A DNA stretch of 64,000 bases, from assembly GCA_001695595.3 (NCBI GenBank), contig MBPM02000140.1, forward strand, positions 1-64,000, read 5' to 3'. Source of the DNA: Plasmopara viticola. Lineage: Eukaryota; Oomycota; Peronosporomycetes; Peronosporales; Peronosporaceae. The notes beneath the pieces are model-generated. The model did no database searches. It was not told where the DNA came from and worked only from the letters and a program-made list of their open reading frames with translations. The position numbers and the translations under genes are program-made. Within the stretch, counting starts at the first letter, position 1; each line of letters starts with the position of its first letter. Positions 10,431-20,058 of the stretch are shown here, one piece after another.

Positions 10431-11443
10431 ACGTCTAGGAAAGAACAAGCTTAATGTCGGCATATTGAGTTCAATTCAAATGATTACAATCCGCCTTCAG
10501 ATGCTGAGGTTGCTACCTGGTCGGGCAGCCTGCCTGTTGCCCTTGCGGGTGATGACATATCACTTGAAGAACGTCTGGGTCGCTATGGGGTCTGTCGACG
10601 CAAGCCTCGCACTTGGTGTAGCAATACGGTGAGCCTGAAGGATAATCGGATGCAAACCAGTCGCGCCAGAGGCCGGAGAAGGCGGCGCCTGCTAAAAAGC
10701 AGTGAGAAAGCGGTTTTGTGTTGAAGACGAGGCTTCTGTCTGGTGTGCGCCCCGGGAGGATAGGGTTTTCTTGGTTCAGCCTGGGAGCTGAAACACAGTG
10801 ATTTTGGTAACCCTGCAGGGCCCAAAAACTGTGAGGCCAAAGAGGAAAAAAATATTCGCTGTGAGGCCTGGAGAAAAAAAAAATATTGTCCATGACGAAT
10901 GAGAAGCCAGGGATTTTTACCTCATGTAGTATAAGGTCGAAACCCGATCCCAGTTATGGGTCGGCCCACGGATTGAGCTGCGGGCTACGCCGTTGTGAAA
11001 CGATGCGGCAGTGTGCTAAAAGACCGGACTTTCGTTTAGGCACCTGAAGTCTCGATACGCGTGAACAAGTTGCACGCAATGGGCGCTGTATGTGCTGCCC
11101 AAGGGCCAAAAGTTTCGGCTGTTGATCGACCGCACTTATCGAGCAAGGTTGCCACGCACAGAGGGTCCAAAAGGCCTTTTTCGCCCGAAGTTGAAGTCGA
11201 AATGGGGGCAAAAGTGTAGAGCCGAAACCTTCCCAGGCCAGTGATTGGATGAAATCCAAAAAATACGCGGAACACATAAATTATGTAATTTCCTTTTTTT
11301 ATGAAATTACATAAATTTTTGTATATTCCTATTTTGGAAAAAAATGCAAAACTATATATAGTACACTAGAGTAGTTTAGAACAGATATTACGCCAGGCGA
11401 GTTGGGAAGGCATTCGCCTATATTACATGATATAGACGACCTT
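10431..11443 (+). other. LINE-2 3' untranslated region
   Basis: Homologous to the 3' regions of LINE-1, -4 and -5, about 1 kb, no gene seen. It contains the inner hairpin (about 11283-11313) and the terminal hairpin (about 11415-11438). Confidence 0.75.
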
Positions 11444-11462
11444 CAACTGAGCTAGACAAGTA
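11444..11462. repeat. Target-site duplication, right of LINE-2
   Basis: CAACTGAGCTAGACAAGTA; two differences from the left copy, in keeping with an older insertion. Confidence 0.88.
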
Positions 11463-11976
11463 TACTCGAGATAAGATAATATTAGATGTACACAAAAAGA
11501 GAAACACAACCAGGAGCAAGCACACCGACAAACACACAAACACCAAGTATAAGCTCTTGGTATGCACGCACGCAACCACATTATTCTACTCGCATAAGCC
11601 GGACAAGAACGTCGTGACAAACGCATGATTGAACATTCTTTTGCGGAGATCATACATAGTTTTCGTGTTTACGACAGAATTCTAACTGCTGAGTGCAGAC
11701 AGGCAGCCCATTTCCTAACAACGGAAATGCTTCGAATATAGTCGAGCAGAAAATTTTATTCTTTGCTGTTTAAAACAGCTACTTGCGTCGCTCTTGTAAT
11801 TGCACCGTGAACGACCATGACGATTGTTAGACTTAAAGAGAAATCTAAACCAGAATACGAAGAAGGAGCATGTCTGCTTTTGAGTATAAATGCATGGCGC
11901 AAGAAAGAGCATGTGCTGCTTTCTAGTATTAATGAATGGCGCACAAATCTTTCACGCACGACTCTTAGGCAATTTA

Positions 11977-12049
11977 CACCCCCCGTGGGGCTCGAACCCA
12001 CGACCACTGGCTTAAAAGGCCAGCGCTCTACCAACTGAGCTAGACGGGT
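11977..12049 (-). tRNA. tRNA-Lys(UUU), array II copy 1
   Basis: Consensus array tRNA: loop CTTTTAA, A- and B-boxes intact. Acceptor ACCCGTC against GGGGGGT leaves one G-G mismatch and one G-T pair. Confidence 0.78.
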
Positions 12050-12565
12050 ATACTCGAGTTAAGATAATGTCCAATGTGCACAAAAAAAGGAAACACCACC
12101 AGGAGCAAGCACATCGACAAACACACAAACACCAAGTATAAGCTTCTGGTATGCACGCACGCAACCATATTATTCTACTCGCATAAGCCGGACAAGAACG
12201 TCGGGACAAACGCATGATTGAACATTCTTTTGCGAAGATCATACATAGTTTTCGTGTTTACGACAGAATTCTAACTGCTGAGTGCAGACAGGCAGCCTAT
12301 TTCCTAACAACGGAAATCCTTCGATTATAGTCGAGCAGAAAATTTTATTCTTTGCTGTTTAAAACAGCTACTTGCGTCGCTCTTGTAATTGCACCGTGAA
12401 CGACCATGGCGATTGTTAGACCTAAAGAGAAATCTAAACCAGAATACGAAGAAGGAGCATGTCTGCTTTTGAGTATAAATGCATGGCGCAAGAAAGAGCA
12501 TGTGCTGCTTTCTAGTATAAATGCATGGCGCACAAATCTTTCACGCACGACTCTTAGGCAATTTA

Positions 12566-12638
12566 CACCCCCCGTGGGGCTCGAACCCACGACCACTGGC
12601 TTAAAATGCCAGCGCTCTACCAACTGAGCTAGACGGGT
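12566..12638 (-). tRNA. tRNA-Lys(UUU), array II copy 2, A32 variant
   Basis: Same as consensus except the anticodon loop reads ATTTTAA (C32 to A). The anticodon remains TTT. Confidence 0.77.
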
Positions 12639-13154
12639 ATACTCGAGTTAAGATAATATCAAATGTACACAAAAAGAGAAACACAACCAGGAGCAAGCAC
12701 ACCGACAAACACACAAACACCAAGTATAAGCTCTTGGTATGCACGCACGCAACCATATTATTCTACTCGCATAAGCCGGACAAGAACGTCGTGACAAACG
12801 CATGATTGAACATTCTCTTGCGAAGATCATACATAGTTTTCGTGTTTACGAACAGAATTCTAACTGCTGAGTGCAGACAGGCAGCCCATTTCCTAACAAC
12901 GGAAATGGTTCGATTATAGTCGAGCAGAAAATTTTATTCTTTGCTGTTTAAAACAGCTACTTGCGTCGCTCTTGTAATTGCACCGTGAACGACCATAGCG
13001 ATTGTTAGACTTAAAGAGAAATCTAAACCAGAATACGAAGAAGGAGCATGTCTGCTTTTGAGTATAAATGCATGGCGCAAGAAAGAGCATGTGCTGCTTT
13101 CTAGTATAAATGCATGGCGCACAAATCTTTCATGCACGACTCTTAGGCAATTTA

Positions 13155-13226
13155 CACCCCCGTGGGGCTCGAACCCACGACCACTGGCTTAAAATGCCAG
13201 CGCTCTACCAACTGAGCTAGACGGGT
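13155..13226 (-). tRNA. tRNA-Lys(UUU), array II copy 3, A32 variant, 72 nt
   Basis: Loop ATTTTAA. One C fewer in the C-run at the 3' acceptor side (plus strand CACCCCCG), which further weakens acceptor pairing. Confidence 0.72.
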
Positions 13227-13735
13227 ATACTCGAGTTAAGATAATATCAAATGTACACAAAAAGAGAAACACAACCAGGAGCAAGCACACCGACAAACAC
13301 ACAAACACCAAGTATAAGCTCTTGGTATGCACGCACGCAACCATATTATTCTACTCGCATAAGCCGGACAAGAACGTTGTGACAGATTGAACATTCTCTT
13401 GCGAAGATCATACATAGTTTTCGTGTTTACGAACAGAATTCAAACTGCTGAGTGCAGACAGGCAGCCCATTTCCTAACAACGGAAATGGTTCGATTATAG
13501 ACGAGCAGAAAATTTTATTCTTTGCTGTTTAAAACAGCTACTTGCGTCGCTCTTGTAATTGCACCGTGAACGACCATGGCGATTGTTAGACTTAAAGAGA
13601 AATCTAAACCAGAATACGAAGAAGGAGCATGTCTGCTTTTGAGTATAAATGCATGGCGCAAGAAAGAGCATGTGCTGCTTTCTAGTATAAATGCATGGCG
13701 CACAAATCTTTCACGCACGACTCTTAGGCAATTTA

Positions 13736-13808
13736 CACCCCCCGTGGTGCTCGAACTCACGACCACTGGCTTAAAAGGCCAGCGCTCTACCAACTGAGCT
13801 AGACGGGT
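13736..13808 (-). tRNA. tRNA-Lys(UUU), array II copy 4, T-arm mutated
   Basis: Plus strand reads GTGGTGCTCGAACTCAC, so both T-stem strands are changed relative to consensus (GTGGGGCTCGAACCCAC). The B-box becomes GAGTTCGAGCACC. Probably less active. Confidence 0.65.
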
Positions 13809-14057
13809 ATACTCGAGTTAAGATAATGTCCAATGTGCACAAAAATAGAAACACCACCAGGAGCAAGCACACCGACAAACACACAAACACCAAGTATAAG
13901 CTCTTGGTATGCACGCACGCAACCATATTATTCTACTCGCATAAGCCGGACAAGAACGTCGGGACAAACGCATGAACATTCTTTTGCGAAGATCATACAT
14001 AGTTTTCGTGTTTACGACAGAATTCTAACTGCTGAGTGCAGACAGGCAGCCTATTTC

Positions 14058-14062
14058 CTAAC
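14058..14062. repeat. Copia target-site duplication, left
   Basis: CTAAC; the other copy is CTAAT at 18450-18454. Empty units read CCTAACAACGGAAA here, so a 5-bp duplication with one later substitution explains both flanks. Confidence 0.8.
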
Positions 14063-14268
14063 TGTTAATAATAATAAACACGGGATCGGAATGTTAATAA
14101 AAATAAACTCAGTAAGTTGTATTTGTGCGTTCATCCTTGTCCTACTCTTTGCTGTCTCTCTTGCTGGCCATTCATTCCTTTCGCGCACGATAGCCATTCA
14201 ATCGCATTGACCAATCACTGGTCATAGTAACGTCCGCCTTTCTTCGATCAGCACATCAATCTTTAACA
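14063..14268 (-). repeat. Copia 3' LTR
   Basis: 206 bp, plus strand from TGTTAATAAT to ATCTTTAACA. It matches 18244-18449 base for base by eye. It is short for a copia LTR. Confidence 0.93.
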
Positions 14269-14278
14269 CTCTCCCTTG
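14269..14278 (-). other. Copia polypurine tract
   Basis: Minus strand CAAGGGAGAG, directly next to the 3' LTR, where second-strand synthesis is primed in this family. Confidence 0.75.
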
Positions 14279-14300
14279 ATGTGCGCGCGAAGTGAGCATC

Positions 14301-15659
14301 CTACGCTGCCATCCGTAGACCCGTAAGAAACTTGCTGTGCTTGTCCCTTGCAAGTGCCTTCGTAAATCCGTCCGCGACCATGTCTTCCGTCGGCTTGTAT
14401 TCAAGTGTGATTTCCTCGCGTTCCACTTTCTCGCGCAGGAAATGAAACTTGATGTCGATGTGCTTCGTCCGCGAGTGATAAACAGGATTCTTGGCCAGTG
14501 CGATGCAACCTTGATTATCTTGATAAATCGTTGTTGCCGAATCGACACCGTACTTCATGTCCTTGAGCAGACTTCGGAACCAAAGAGCCTCTTGCGTCAC
14601 ACTGTACAAACTCATGTACTCTGCTTCCGTGCTTGATGTTGCGACCGTCGGCTGACGCTTGGAATTCCACGAAACGGCACTTCCATTCAAGAAGAATACA
14701 TACCCTGTTGTTGAACGTCGCGTGTCGAGGTCTCCTGCCCAGTTTGCATCAGCATACGCAATCAGCTCTCCCTTGCTCGAGCCGTCAAACACAATGCTGA
14801 TATCTAGTGTCGTCTTCAAGTACTTCAGAATTCGCTTGGCCGCCGCCCAGTGTGCCTTGCCGTAACGCTCGCAAAACTTGGCAACTTCACCAACAGCATA
14901 TGCTATGTCCGGGCGCGTACATGTTGCTATGTACATCAAAGCCCCCACCAGTTCGCGATATGGGTACTTCGGCGCAAACGCTTCCTCTTCGGGCAACTTC
15001 GACAACTTGGAGTTACTGTCCGCTGGTGTGTGCACGTCCTTGCATTGATCAACACCAAATTTCTCCGCGAGTCGCTTGATATACGCTTGTTGGTTTATCT
15101 TGATCACATGGTCGTCACGCTTGCGGTGTATCTCGATCCCCAGGCAATACTTGAGCTCTCCGAGTTCTTTGATGCTGAACTCTTCCTTCAGCGCACTCTT
15201 GATGTCCTCAATATGATCCATGGTTTTGCAGAACAGCATCAAGTCATCCACGTAAATGATGACGATGCTGTACTCGTTTCTCGAAACACGAACGAACACA
15301 CATGGGTCTGCCGAGGTACCCTTGAAACCTTGATTCTCCAGATGCTTGGTGAGCTTGCTGTTCCACTGTCGCGCAGCTTGCTTCGTCCCGTAAAGTGCTT
15401 TTTGAAGTAAGCACTTCTTTGCCGGATTTTCTTCATCTTCGAAGCCATCTGGCTGGTCCATGTAAATCTCCTCTTCAACTTCGCCATACAGGAATGCTGT
15501 ATCAACGTCGACATTTTCAGCTTCTAAGTCTTCAGCCGCTGCGATCGCCAACACCGCATTAATCGACTCTTTGCGTGCGACTGGCGCAAACGTCTCATTG
15601 TAGTCAATTCCAGGGCGCTGCGTAAACCCCTTTGCGACTAAGCGTGCCTTGAACTTCAC
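14301..15659 (-). CDS. Copia pol, RT-RNase H part (downstream of TAG)
   Basis: 452 codons in frame with the upstream gag-pol part; only a TAG at 15717-15719 and 19 codons separate them. The RT starts in the KARLVAKGF block. The catalytic motif YVDDLMLF is at about residue 130, preceded by DVDTAFLYGE (about 50). RNase H motifs follow: YADANWAGD (about 300), SSTEAEY and YQDNQGCIALAKN (about 380), ending HSRTKHIDIKFHF. The start at 15659 is only the first Met after the stop, not a likely true start. Product would be the copia reverse transcriptase if the stop is read through. Confidence 0.9.
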   Translation of the reverse strand: MKFKARLVAKGFTQRPGIDYNETFAPVARKESINAVLAIAAAEDLEAENVDVDTAFLYGEVEEEIYMDQPDGFEDEENPAKKCLLQKALYGTKQAARQWNSKLTKHLENQGFKGTSADPCVFVRVSRNEYSIVIIYVDDLMLFCKTMDHIEDIKSALKEEFSIKELGELKYCLGIEIHRKRDDHVIKINQQAYIKRLAEKFGVDQCKDVHTPADSNSKLSKLPEEEAFAPKYPYRELVGALMYIATCTRPDIAYAVGEVAKFCERYGKAHWAAAKRILKYLKTTLDISIVFDGSSKGELIAYADANWAGDLDTRRSTTGYVFFLNGSAVSWNSKRQPTVATSSTEAEYMSLYSVTQEALWFRSLLKDMKYGVDSATTIYQDNQGCIALAKNPVYHSRTKHIDIKFHFLREKVEREEITLEYKPTEDMVADGFTKALARDKHSKFLTGLRMAA

Positions 15660-15716
15660 AATATTGCCACTCGGATCACGCTTGATACGGAAGACCCACT
15701 TGCACCCAACAGCCTT

Positions 15717-18239
15717 CTAATGCTGTGGCATGTCCAATAGCTTCCATGTGTTGTGATCTTCAAGTGACTTCATCTCGCTCTTCATCGCTTCCAGCCACTG
15801 ATCCTTGTATTCGCTCTTCATTACTTCTTCGTAGGTGGAAGCTTGTTCCCCACTGCTCTCCGCGACCAAACAGTGGTGAGAGTCGTACTCTCCCTCGAAG
15901 TCGTCCAGATTGAATTCACCGCGGCGTATGTTCGTGAATTCTTTGTCGTAGCGCACCAGACCACGCTTCTTCCGAACAGGTCGCACCATCCACTCTTCTT
16001 CGCCATCTCGGCCAGGTGTGCTCGATGCACGAGTTGGAACTTGAACGACCACGTTATCTTGCCCGTCGTTCCCCGGCTCCTGGCGTGTTCGCATCGGTGG
16101 TGTCCTCAAAACTTCCTCTTCAAACGGTGCCTCCGTCTCTTCTTCGTCTTCAATCACGTCGACGATCACATTTCTTTTCTTCTCCAGTACCTTCGAGACG
16201 GGATGCTCAGCGAACGTCACACTTCTTGAAATCTTGATTGATCCGTCGTCCGCGTCAAGAAGTCGATACGCCTTGTGTTTCTTCGCATATCCAAGGAAGA
16301 AACACTTCACGCCTGAATCATCCAGTTTCTTGCGTCCCGCCTTCGCCACATGCGCGTAACACTGCGCACCAAATACGCGCATGTGGTCGATACGCGGTTT
16401 CCGCTTAAACACCATCTCGTATGGACTTGATCTCTTGTTCGACGCGTTTGGAAGCACGTTCCGGATGTCTGTCGCTGTCATGAGAGCTTCACACCAGTAT
16501 GACTTGTCGAGTCCACTGTCCTTGATCATGCAGCGTGTCATCTCGATCAGTGTCCGGTTCATGCGCTCTGCCATACCGTTCTGTTCAGGGTTGAACGGTA
16601 CCGTGAACTCTTGTTTGATAAACTTTGCCTTGCAAAAGTTGTCCATCGCCGCGTTCCGGTACTCCCCACCGTTGTCACTTCGAAGAACCTTGACCTTTGT
16701 CCCAGACAGCGTCTTGATCTCTCGGTAAAACCTTGTGAACGCGCTTGTTACTTCGCTCTTCTTCCGCAACGGGAAGACCGTCGTGTACCGGTTTTTCATC
16801 ATGATGAAGCTGACAATGTACTTGTAGCCGGACTTTGAAAGTGGCGTGATTGGCCCGAGTACGTCAGAACACACCACTTCATCGGAACGCGCAGCCTCCC
16901 TGAGCTCTGCGTCTTCCTCACTTGTATTGAAAGACTTTCGCACTTGCTTGGATGTTGCGCACACATCGCATACAAAGTCCATCCTCATCTCTTCTCCCTT
17001 AATTCTTCCATCCTTGACCAGAGCGTTTACCGTGCCATACGATGCGTGACCCAGTCTTCGGTGCCATAGCTCTGCTTCTGTCTCTGCAACATGGCACTCC
17101 GCATCAGCCTCGATGTTGAGGTACATCAGGAAACCCTGTTTCCTTCCCGTGGCAACCGGTGTGCCGCCACGCTTCACCACGCACTCGTCGCGGGTAATCT
17201 CGATCGTCATTCCTCGTGCTGCTGCAGCCGTAAGCGAGAACAAATTCTTCGTCAGTTCTTGAACGTGCAGAGTATTTTCCAGCGTGGCATCGATCCACGC
17301 ATGCCCGGTCCAAACCCGAAGCTTGACCGTTCCGTAGCCGATGACCTTGAGCTTCACATCGTTCTTCGCGCTTGAAACACTGCGCGGCTGTTCAACTATC
17401 TTGTAGTCCACGAAGGATCCTCGATCCTTGCACATATGCGCCGATGCTCCGCTGTCCATGACCCAGCAGTTGCTCGCGTAGCCCTCACTGGCATTGAACG
17501 CGATGTTGGACTGGTCATGGTTTGCTTCTCTTGGAATCCGACTTGAACGGCAATCTCTAGCATAGTGGCCGACCTTGCCACAATTGTAGCACACCCCCGA
17601 CGGTCCTTTGGGACGTCGTCCTTGTTGCTTCTTCGGGTGCTGCTTGACGCTTCGCTTGTTTGTGTAGAGAGCCGTTGCTTCCTCTACTCGTGCCGCCTCC
17701 TTCTGGCGCACTTCTTCAGCAATCAGCTTACTCACGAGACTGCTGAATTCGAAGCTGGTGATCGACATCCGGAACGCCTGCACTAAGCTCTCGTAGCTTG
17801 CAGGAAGGCTCCTTAGCATGACTGCGCATATGTCTTCTTCACTTGGAGCACAGTTTGCACTTCTCATCTTCATCACCAGGTCTTCAAGCTCCATCACATG
17901 TCCACTCATGTTCGACGCCGTGTACTTGAACGAAGCGAACTTCTCCTTCAGCCAAAGCCGATTCGCCATGTCTTGAGTGTGATGAAACCTTGCCAGTCTT
18001 CCCCACGCTTCGGTCGCTGACGTTGCGTCGATCACGTGCATCAGCTGAGAGTCACTCAAGTTGAGCGCGATCGCAGCGTGTGCTTGCTGCTCCTTGACCG
18101 CATTGGGTGCGCCTTCGCCAGAGACGGCTCCCCACAATCCCTTGGACATCAAAGACATCTTCATCTTGTAGCTCCATAACGCGTAGTTGGATCCGTCGAA
18201 TGGCTCGATCTTGACACCGGAGTCGTTACTTGGGCTCAT
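15717..18239 (-). CDS. Copia gag-protease-integrase, ends at in-frame TAG
   Basis: 840 residues from ATG at 18239. The N-terminus is a copia-type gag (IEPFDGSNYALWSYKM). Then come a CCHC zinc knuckle CYNCGKVGHYARDC (about 215-230), aspartic protease DSGASAHM (about 260), GAG-pre-integrase (ELWHRRLGHASYG, then CDVC) and the integrase core with LRSDNGGEY (about 520) and PEQNGMAERMNRT. It ends DMPQH followed by TAG, just before the conserved start of the RT domain. The start codon lies inside the primer-binding site. Confidence 0.93.
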   Translation of the reverse strand: MSPSNDSGVKIEPFDGSNYALWSYKMKMSLMSKGLWGAVSGEGAPNAVKEQQAHAAIALNLSDSQLMHVIDATSATEAWGRLARFHHTQDMANRLWLKEKFASFKYTASNMSGHVMELEDLVMKMRSANCAPSEEDICAVMLRSLPASYESLVQAFRMSITSFEFSSLVSKLIAEEVRQKEAARVEEATALYTNKRSVKQHPKKQQGRRPKGPSGVCYNCGKVGHYARDCRSSRIPREANHDQSNIAFNASEGYASNCWVMDSGASAHMCKDRGSFVDYKIVEQPRSVSSAKNDVKLKVIGYGTVKLRVWTGHAWIDATLENTLHVQELTKNLFSLTAAAARGMTIEITRDECVVKRGGTPVATGRKQGFLMYLNIEADAECHVAETEAELWHRRLGHASYGTVNALVKDGRIKGEEMRMDFVCDVCATSKQVRKSFNTSEEDAELREAARSDEVVCSDVLGPITPLSKSGYKYIVSFIMMKNRYTTVFPLRKKSEVTSAFTRFYREIKTLSGTKVKVLRSDNGGEYRNAAMDNFCKAKFIKQEFTVPFNPEQNGMAERMNRTLIEMTRCMIKDSGLDKSYWCEALMTATDIRNVLPNASNKRSSPYEMVFKRKPRIDHMRVFGAQCYAHVAKAGRKKLDDSGVKCFFLGYAKKHKAYRLLDADDGSIKISRSVTFAEHPVSKVLEKKRNVIVDVIEDEEETEAPFEEEVLRTPPMRTRQEPGNDGQDNVVVQVPTRASSTPGRDGEEEWMVRPVRKKRGLVRYDKEFTNIRRGEFNLDDFEGEYDSHHCLVAESSGEQASTYEEVMKSEYKDQWLEAMKSEMKSLEDHNTWKLLDMPQH

Positions 18240-18243
18240 AACC
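18231..18243 (-). other. Copia primer-binding site (internal initiator tRNA-Met)
   Basis: Minus strand GGTTATGAGCCCA abuts the 5' LTR. It is complementary to TGGGCTCATAACC, the anticodon arm and loop of eukaryotic initiator tRNA-Met, rather than to a tRNA 3' end. This is the half-tRNA priming mode known from Drosophila copia and Ty5. The gag ATG (18237-18239) is inside it. Confidence 0.8.
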
Positions 18244-18449
18244 TGTTAATAATAATAAACACGGGATCGGAATGTTAATAAAAATAAACTCAGTAAGTTG
18301 TATTTGTGCGTTCATCCTTGTCCTACTCTTTGCTGTCTCTCTTGCTGGCCATTCATTCCTTTCGCGCACGATAGCCATTCAATCGCATTGACCAATCACT
18401 GGTCATAGTAACGTCCGCCTTTCTTCGATCAGCACATCAATCTTTAACA
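18244..18449 (-). repeat. Copia 5' LTR
   Basis: 206 bp, identical by eye to the left LTR. It carries the promoter for the minus-strand transcript. No TATA box was assigned; several AATAAA-like runs occur near the U3/R area. Confidence 0.93.
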
Positions 18450-18454
18450 CTAAT
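18450..18454. repeat. Copia target-site duplication, right
   Basis: CTAAT, one substitution from the left CTAAC. Confidence 0.78.
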
Positions 18455-18711
18455 AACGGAAATCCTTCGATTATAGTCGAGCAGAAAATTTTATTCTTTG
18501 CTGTTTAAAACAGCTACTTGCGTCGCTCTTGTAATTGCACCGTGAACGACCATGGCGATTGTTAGACCTAAAGAGAAATCTAAACCAGAATACGAAGAAG
18601 GAGCATGTCTGCTTTTGAGTATAAATGCATGGCGCAAGAAAGAGCATGTGCTGCTTTCTAGTATAAATGCATGGCGCACAAATCTTTCACGCACGACTCT
18701 TAGGCAATTTA

Positions 18712-18784
18712 CACCCCCCGTGGGGCTCGAACCCACGACCACTGGCTTAAAATGCCAGCGCTCTACCAACTGAGCTAGACGGGT
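18712..18784 (-). tRNA. tRNA-Lys(UUU), array II copy 5, A32 variant
   Basis: Loop ATTTTAA as in copies at 12566 and 13155. This unit is the one interrupted by the copia element about 260 bp downstream of the tRNA. Confidence 0.77.
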
Positions 18785-19300
18785 ATACTCGAGTTAAGAT
18801 AATATCAAATGTACACAAAAAGAGAAACACAACCAGGAGCAAGCACACCGACAAACACACAAACACCAAGTATAAGCTCTTGGTATGCACGCACGCAACC
18901 ATATTATTCTACTCGCATAAGCCGGACAAGAACGTTGTGACAAACGCATGATTGAACATTCTCTTGCGAAGATCATACATAGTTTTCGTGTTTACGAACA
19001 GAATTCTAACTGCTGAGTGCAGACAGGCAGCCCATTTCCTAACAACGGAAATGCTTCGATTATAGTCGAGCAGAAAATTTTATTCTTTGCTGTTTAAAAC
19101 AGCTACTTGCGTCGCTCTTGTAATTGCACCGTGAACGACCATGACGATTGTTAGACTTAAAGAGAAATCTAAACCAGAATACGAAGAAGGAGCATGTCTG
19201 CTTTTGAGTATAAATGCATGGCGCAAGAAAGAGCATGTGCTGCTTTCTAGTATAAATGCATGGCGCACAAATCTTTCACGCACGACTCTTAGGCAATTTA

Positions 19301-19372
19301 CACCCCCGTGGGGCTCGAACCCACGACCACTGGCTTAAAAGGCCAGCGCTCTACCAACTGAGCTAGACGGGT
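19301..19372 (-). tRNA. tRNA-Lys(UUU), array II copy 6, 72 nt
   Basis: Consensus loop CTTTTAA; one C fewer in the acceptor C-run. Confidence 0.74.
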
Positions 19373-19887
19373 ATACTCGAGTTAAAATAATATCAAATGT
19401 ACACAAAAAGAGAAACACAACCAGGAGCAAGCACACCGACAAACACACAAACACCAAGTATAAGCTCTTGGTATGCACGCACGCAACCATATTATTCTAC
19501 TCGCATAAGCCGGACAAGAACGTCGTGACAAACGCATGATTGAACATTCTTTTGCGAAGATCATACATAGTTTTCCTGTTTACGACAGAATATTAACTGC
19601 TGAGTGCAGATAGGCAGCCCATTTCATAGCAACGGAAATGCTTCGATTATAGTCGAGCAGAAAATTTTATTCTTTGCTGTTTAAAACAGCTACTTGCGTC
19701 GCTCTTGTAATTGCACCGTGAACGACCATGACGATTGTTAGACTTAAAGAGAAATCTAATCCAGAATACGAAGAAGGAGCATGTCTGCTTTTGAGCATAA
19801 ATGCATGGCGCAAGAAAGAGCATGTGCTGCTTTCTAGTATAAATGCATGGCGCACAAATCTTTCACGCACGACTCTTAGGCAATTTA

Positions 19888-19960
19888 CACCCCCCGTGGG
19901 GCTCGAACCCACGACCACTGGCTTAAAAGGCCAGCGCTCTACCAACTGAGCTTGACGGGT
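19888..19960 (-). tRNA. tRNA-Lys(UUU), array II copy 7, flanking LINE-3
   Basis: A single change (A to T at plus 19952) alters the acceptor/position-8 region. Its 5' flank has been replaced by LINE-3, so any upstream control element is lost. Confidence 0.75.
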
Positions 19961-19961
19961 A
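19943..19961. repeat. Target-site duplication, left of LINE-3
   Basis: CAACTGAGCTTGACGGGTA; one difference from the right copy at 29365-29383. Confidence 0.88.
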
Positions 19962-20058
19962 CTTCTCAATTTGCCGGCAACCCTACAAGTCGACTCTTCA
20001 GAAGAACCCAACCCTCACCCTCCTTCCCAGCCATCTTATTGCTCTCTAGCCAGTATAG

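Larger units (their letters stand above)
6811..11443 (+). mobile_element. LINE-2: decayed copy with RT deleted
   Basis: 4.6 kb. Starts with the family 5' end CTTCCCAATTTGCCGG and ends with the family hairpin and ACCTT. Right target copy at 11444-11462 has two substitutions (CAACTGAGCTAGACAAGTA). ORF1 and the endonuclease are present but broken, and the RT and C-terminal domains are missing. It is more diverged than LINE-1, -5 and -6, so it is an older insertion and cannot be autonomous. Confidence 0.93.
11463..14062 (-). repeat. tRNA-Lys tandem array II, left part
   Basis: Four complete units of about 582-589 bp, each ending in a minus-strand tRNA-Lys, plus the first 254 bp of a fifth unit that is broken by the copia element. 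All units are of the long class with the internal 40-bp duplication (two TATAAATGCATGGCGCA motifs in a row). The upstream flank alternates between ATATCAAATGTACAC and ATGTCCAATGTGCAC versions. No protein gene is seen. Confidence 0.92.
14063..18449 (-). mobile_element. Ty1/copia LTR retrotransposon inserted in a tRNA-Lys array unit
   Basis: 4,387-bp element on the minus strand with 206-bp LTRs that look identical by eye, TG...CA ends and a 5-bp target duplication. The domain order gag-PR-INT-RT-RNase H is that of Ty1/copia. It sits in the spacer between two tRNAs (nearest visible tRNA about 250 bp to each side), not at the LINE target. Identical LTRs imply a recent insertion, younger than the array. 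The pol frame is interrupted once by an in-frame TAG. Confidence 0.96.
18455..19961 (-). repeat. tRNA-Lys tandem array II, right part
   Basis: Remainder of the copia-split unit followed by two complete 588-bp long-class units, ending at the LINE-3 insertion point. No gene other than the tRNAs. Confidence 0.92.

Noticed and set aside
11756..12034. Repeated minus-strand frames of 60-114 codons reading through the tRNA (ERWPFKPVVVGSSPTGG and similar)
   Set aside because: They are translations of the tRNA-Lys gene and its flank. They recur only because the units are near-identical and are broken by indels in many units.
14659..17786. Plus-strand frames of 60-186 codons across the copia element
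   Set aside because: Antisense shadows of a fully explained minus-strand polyprotein.
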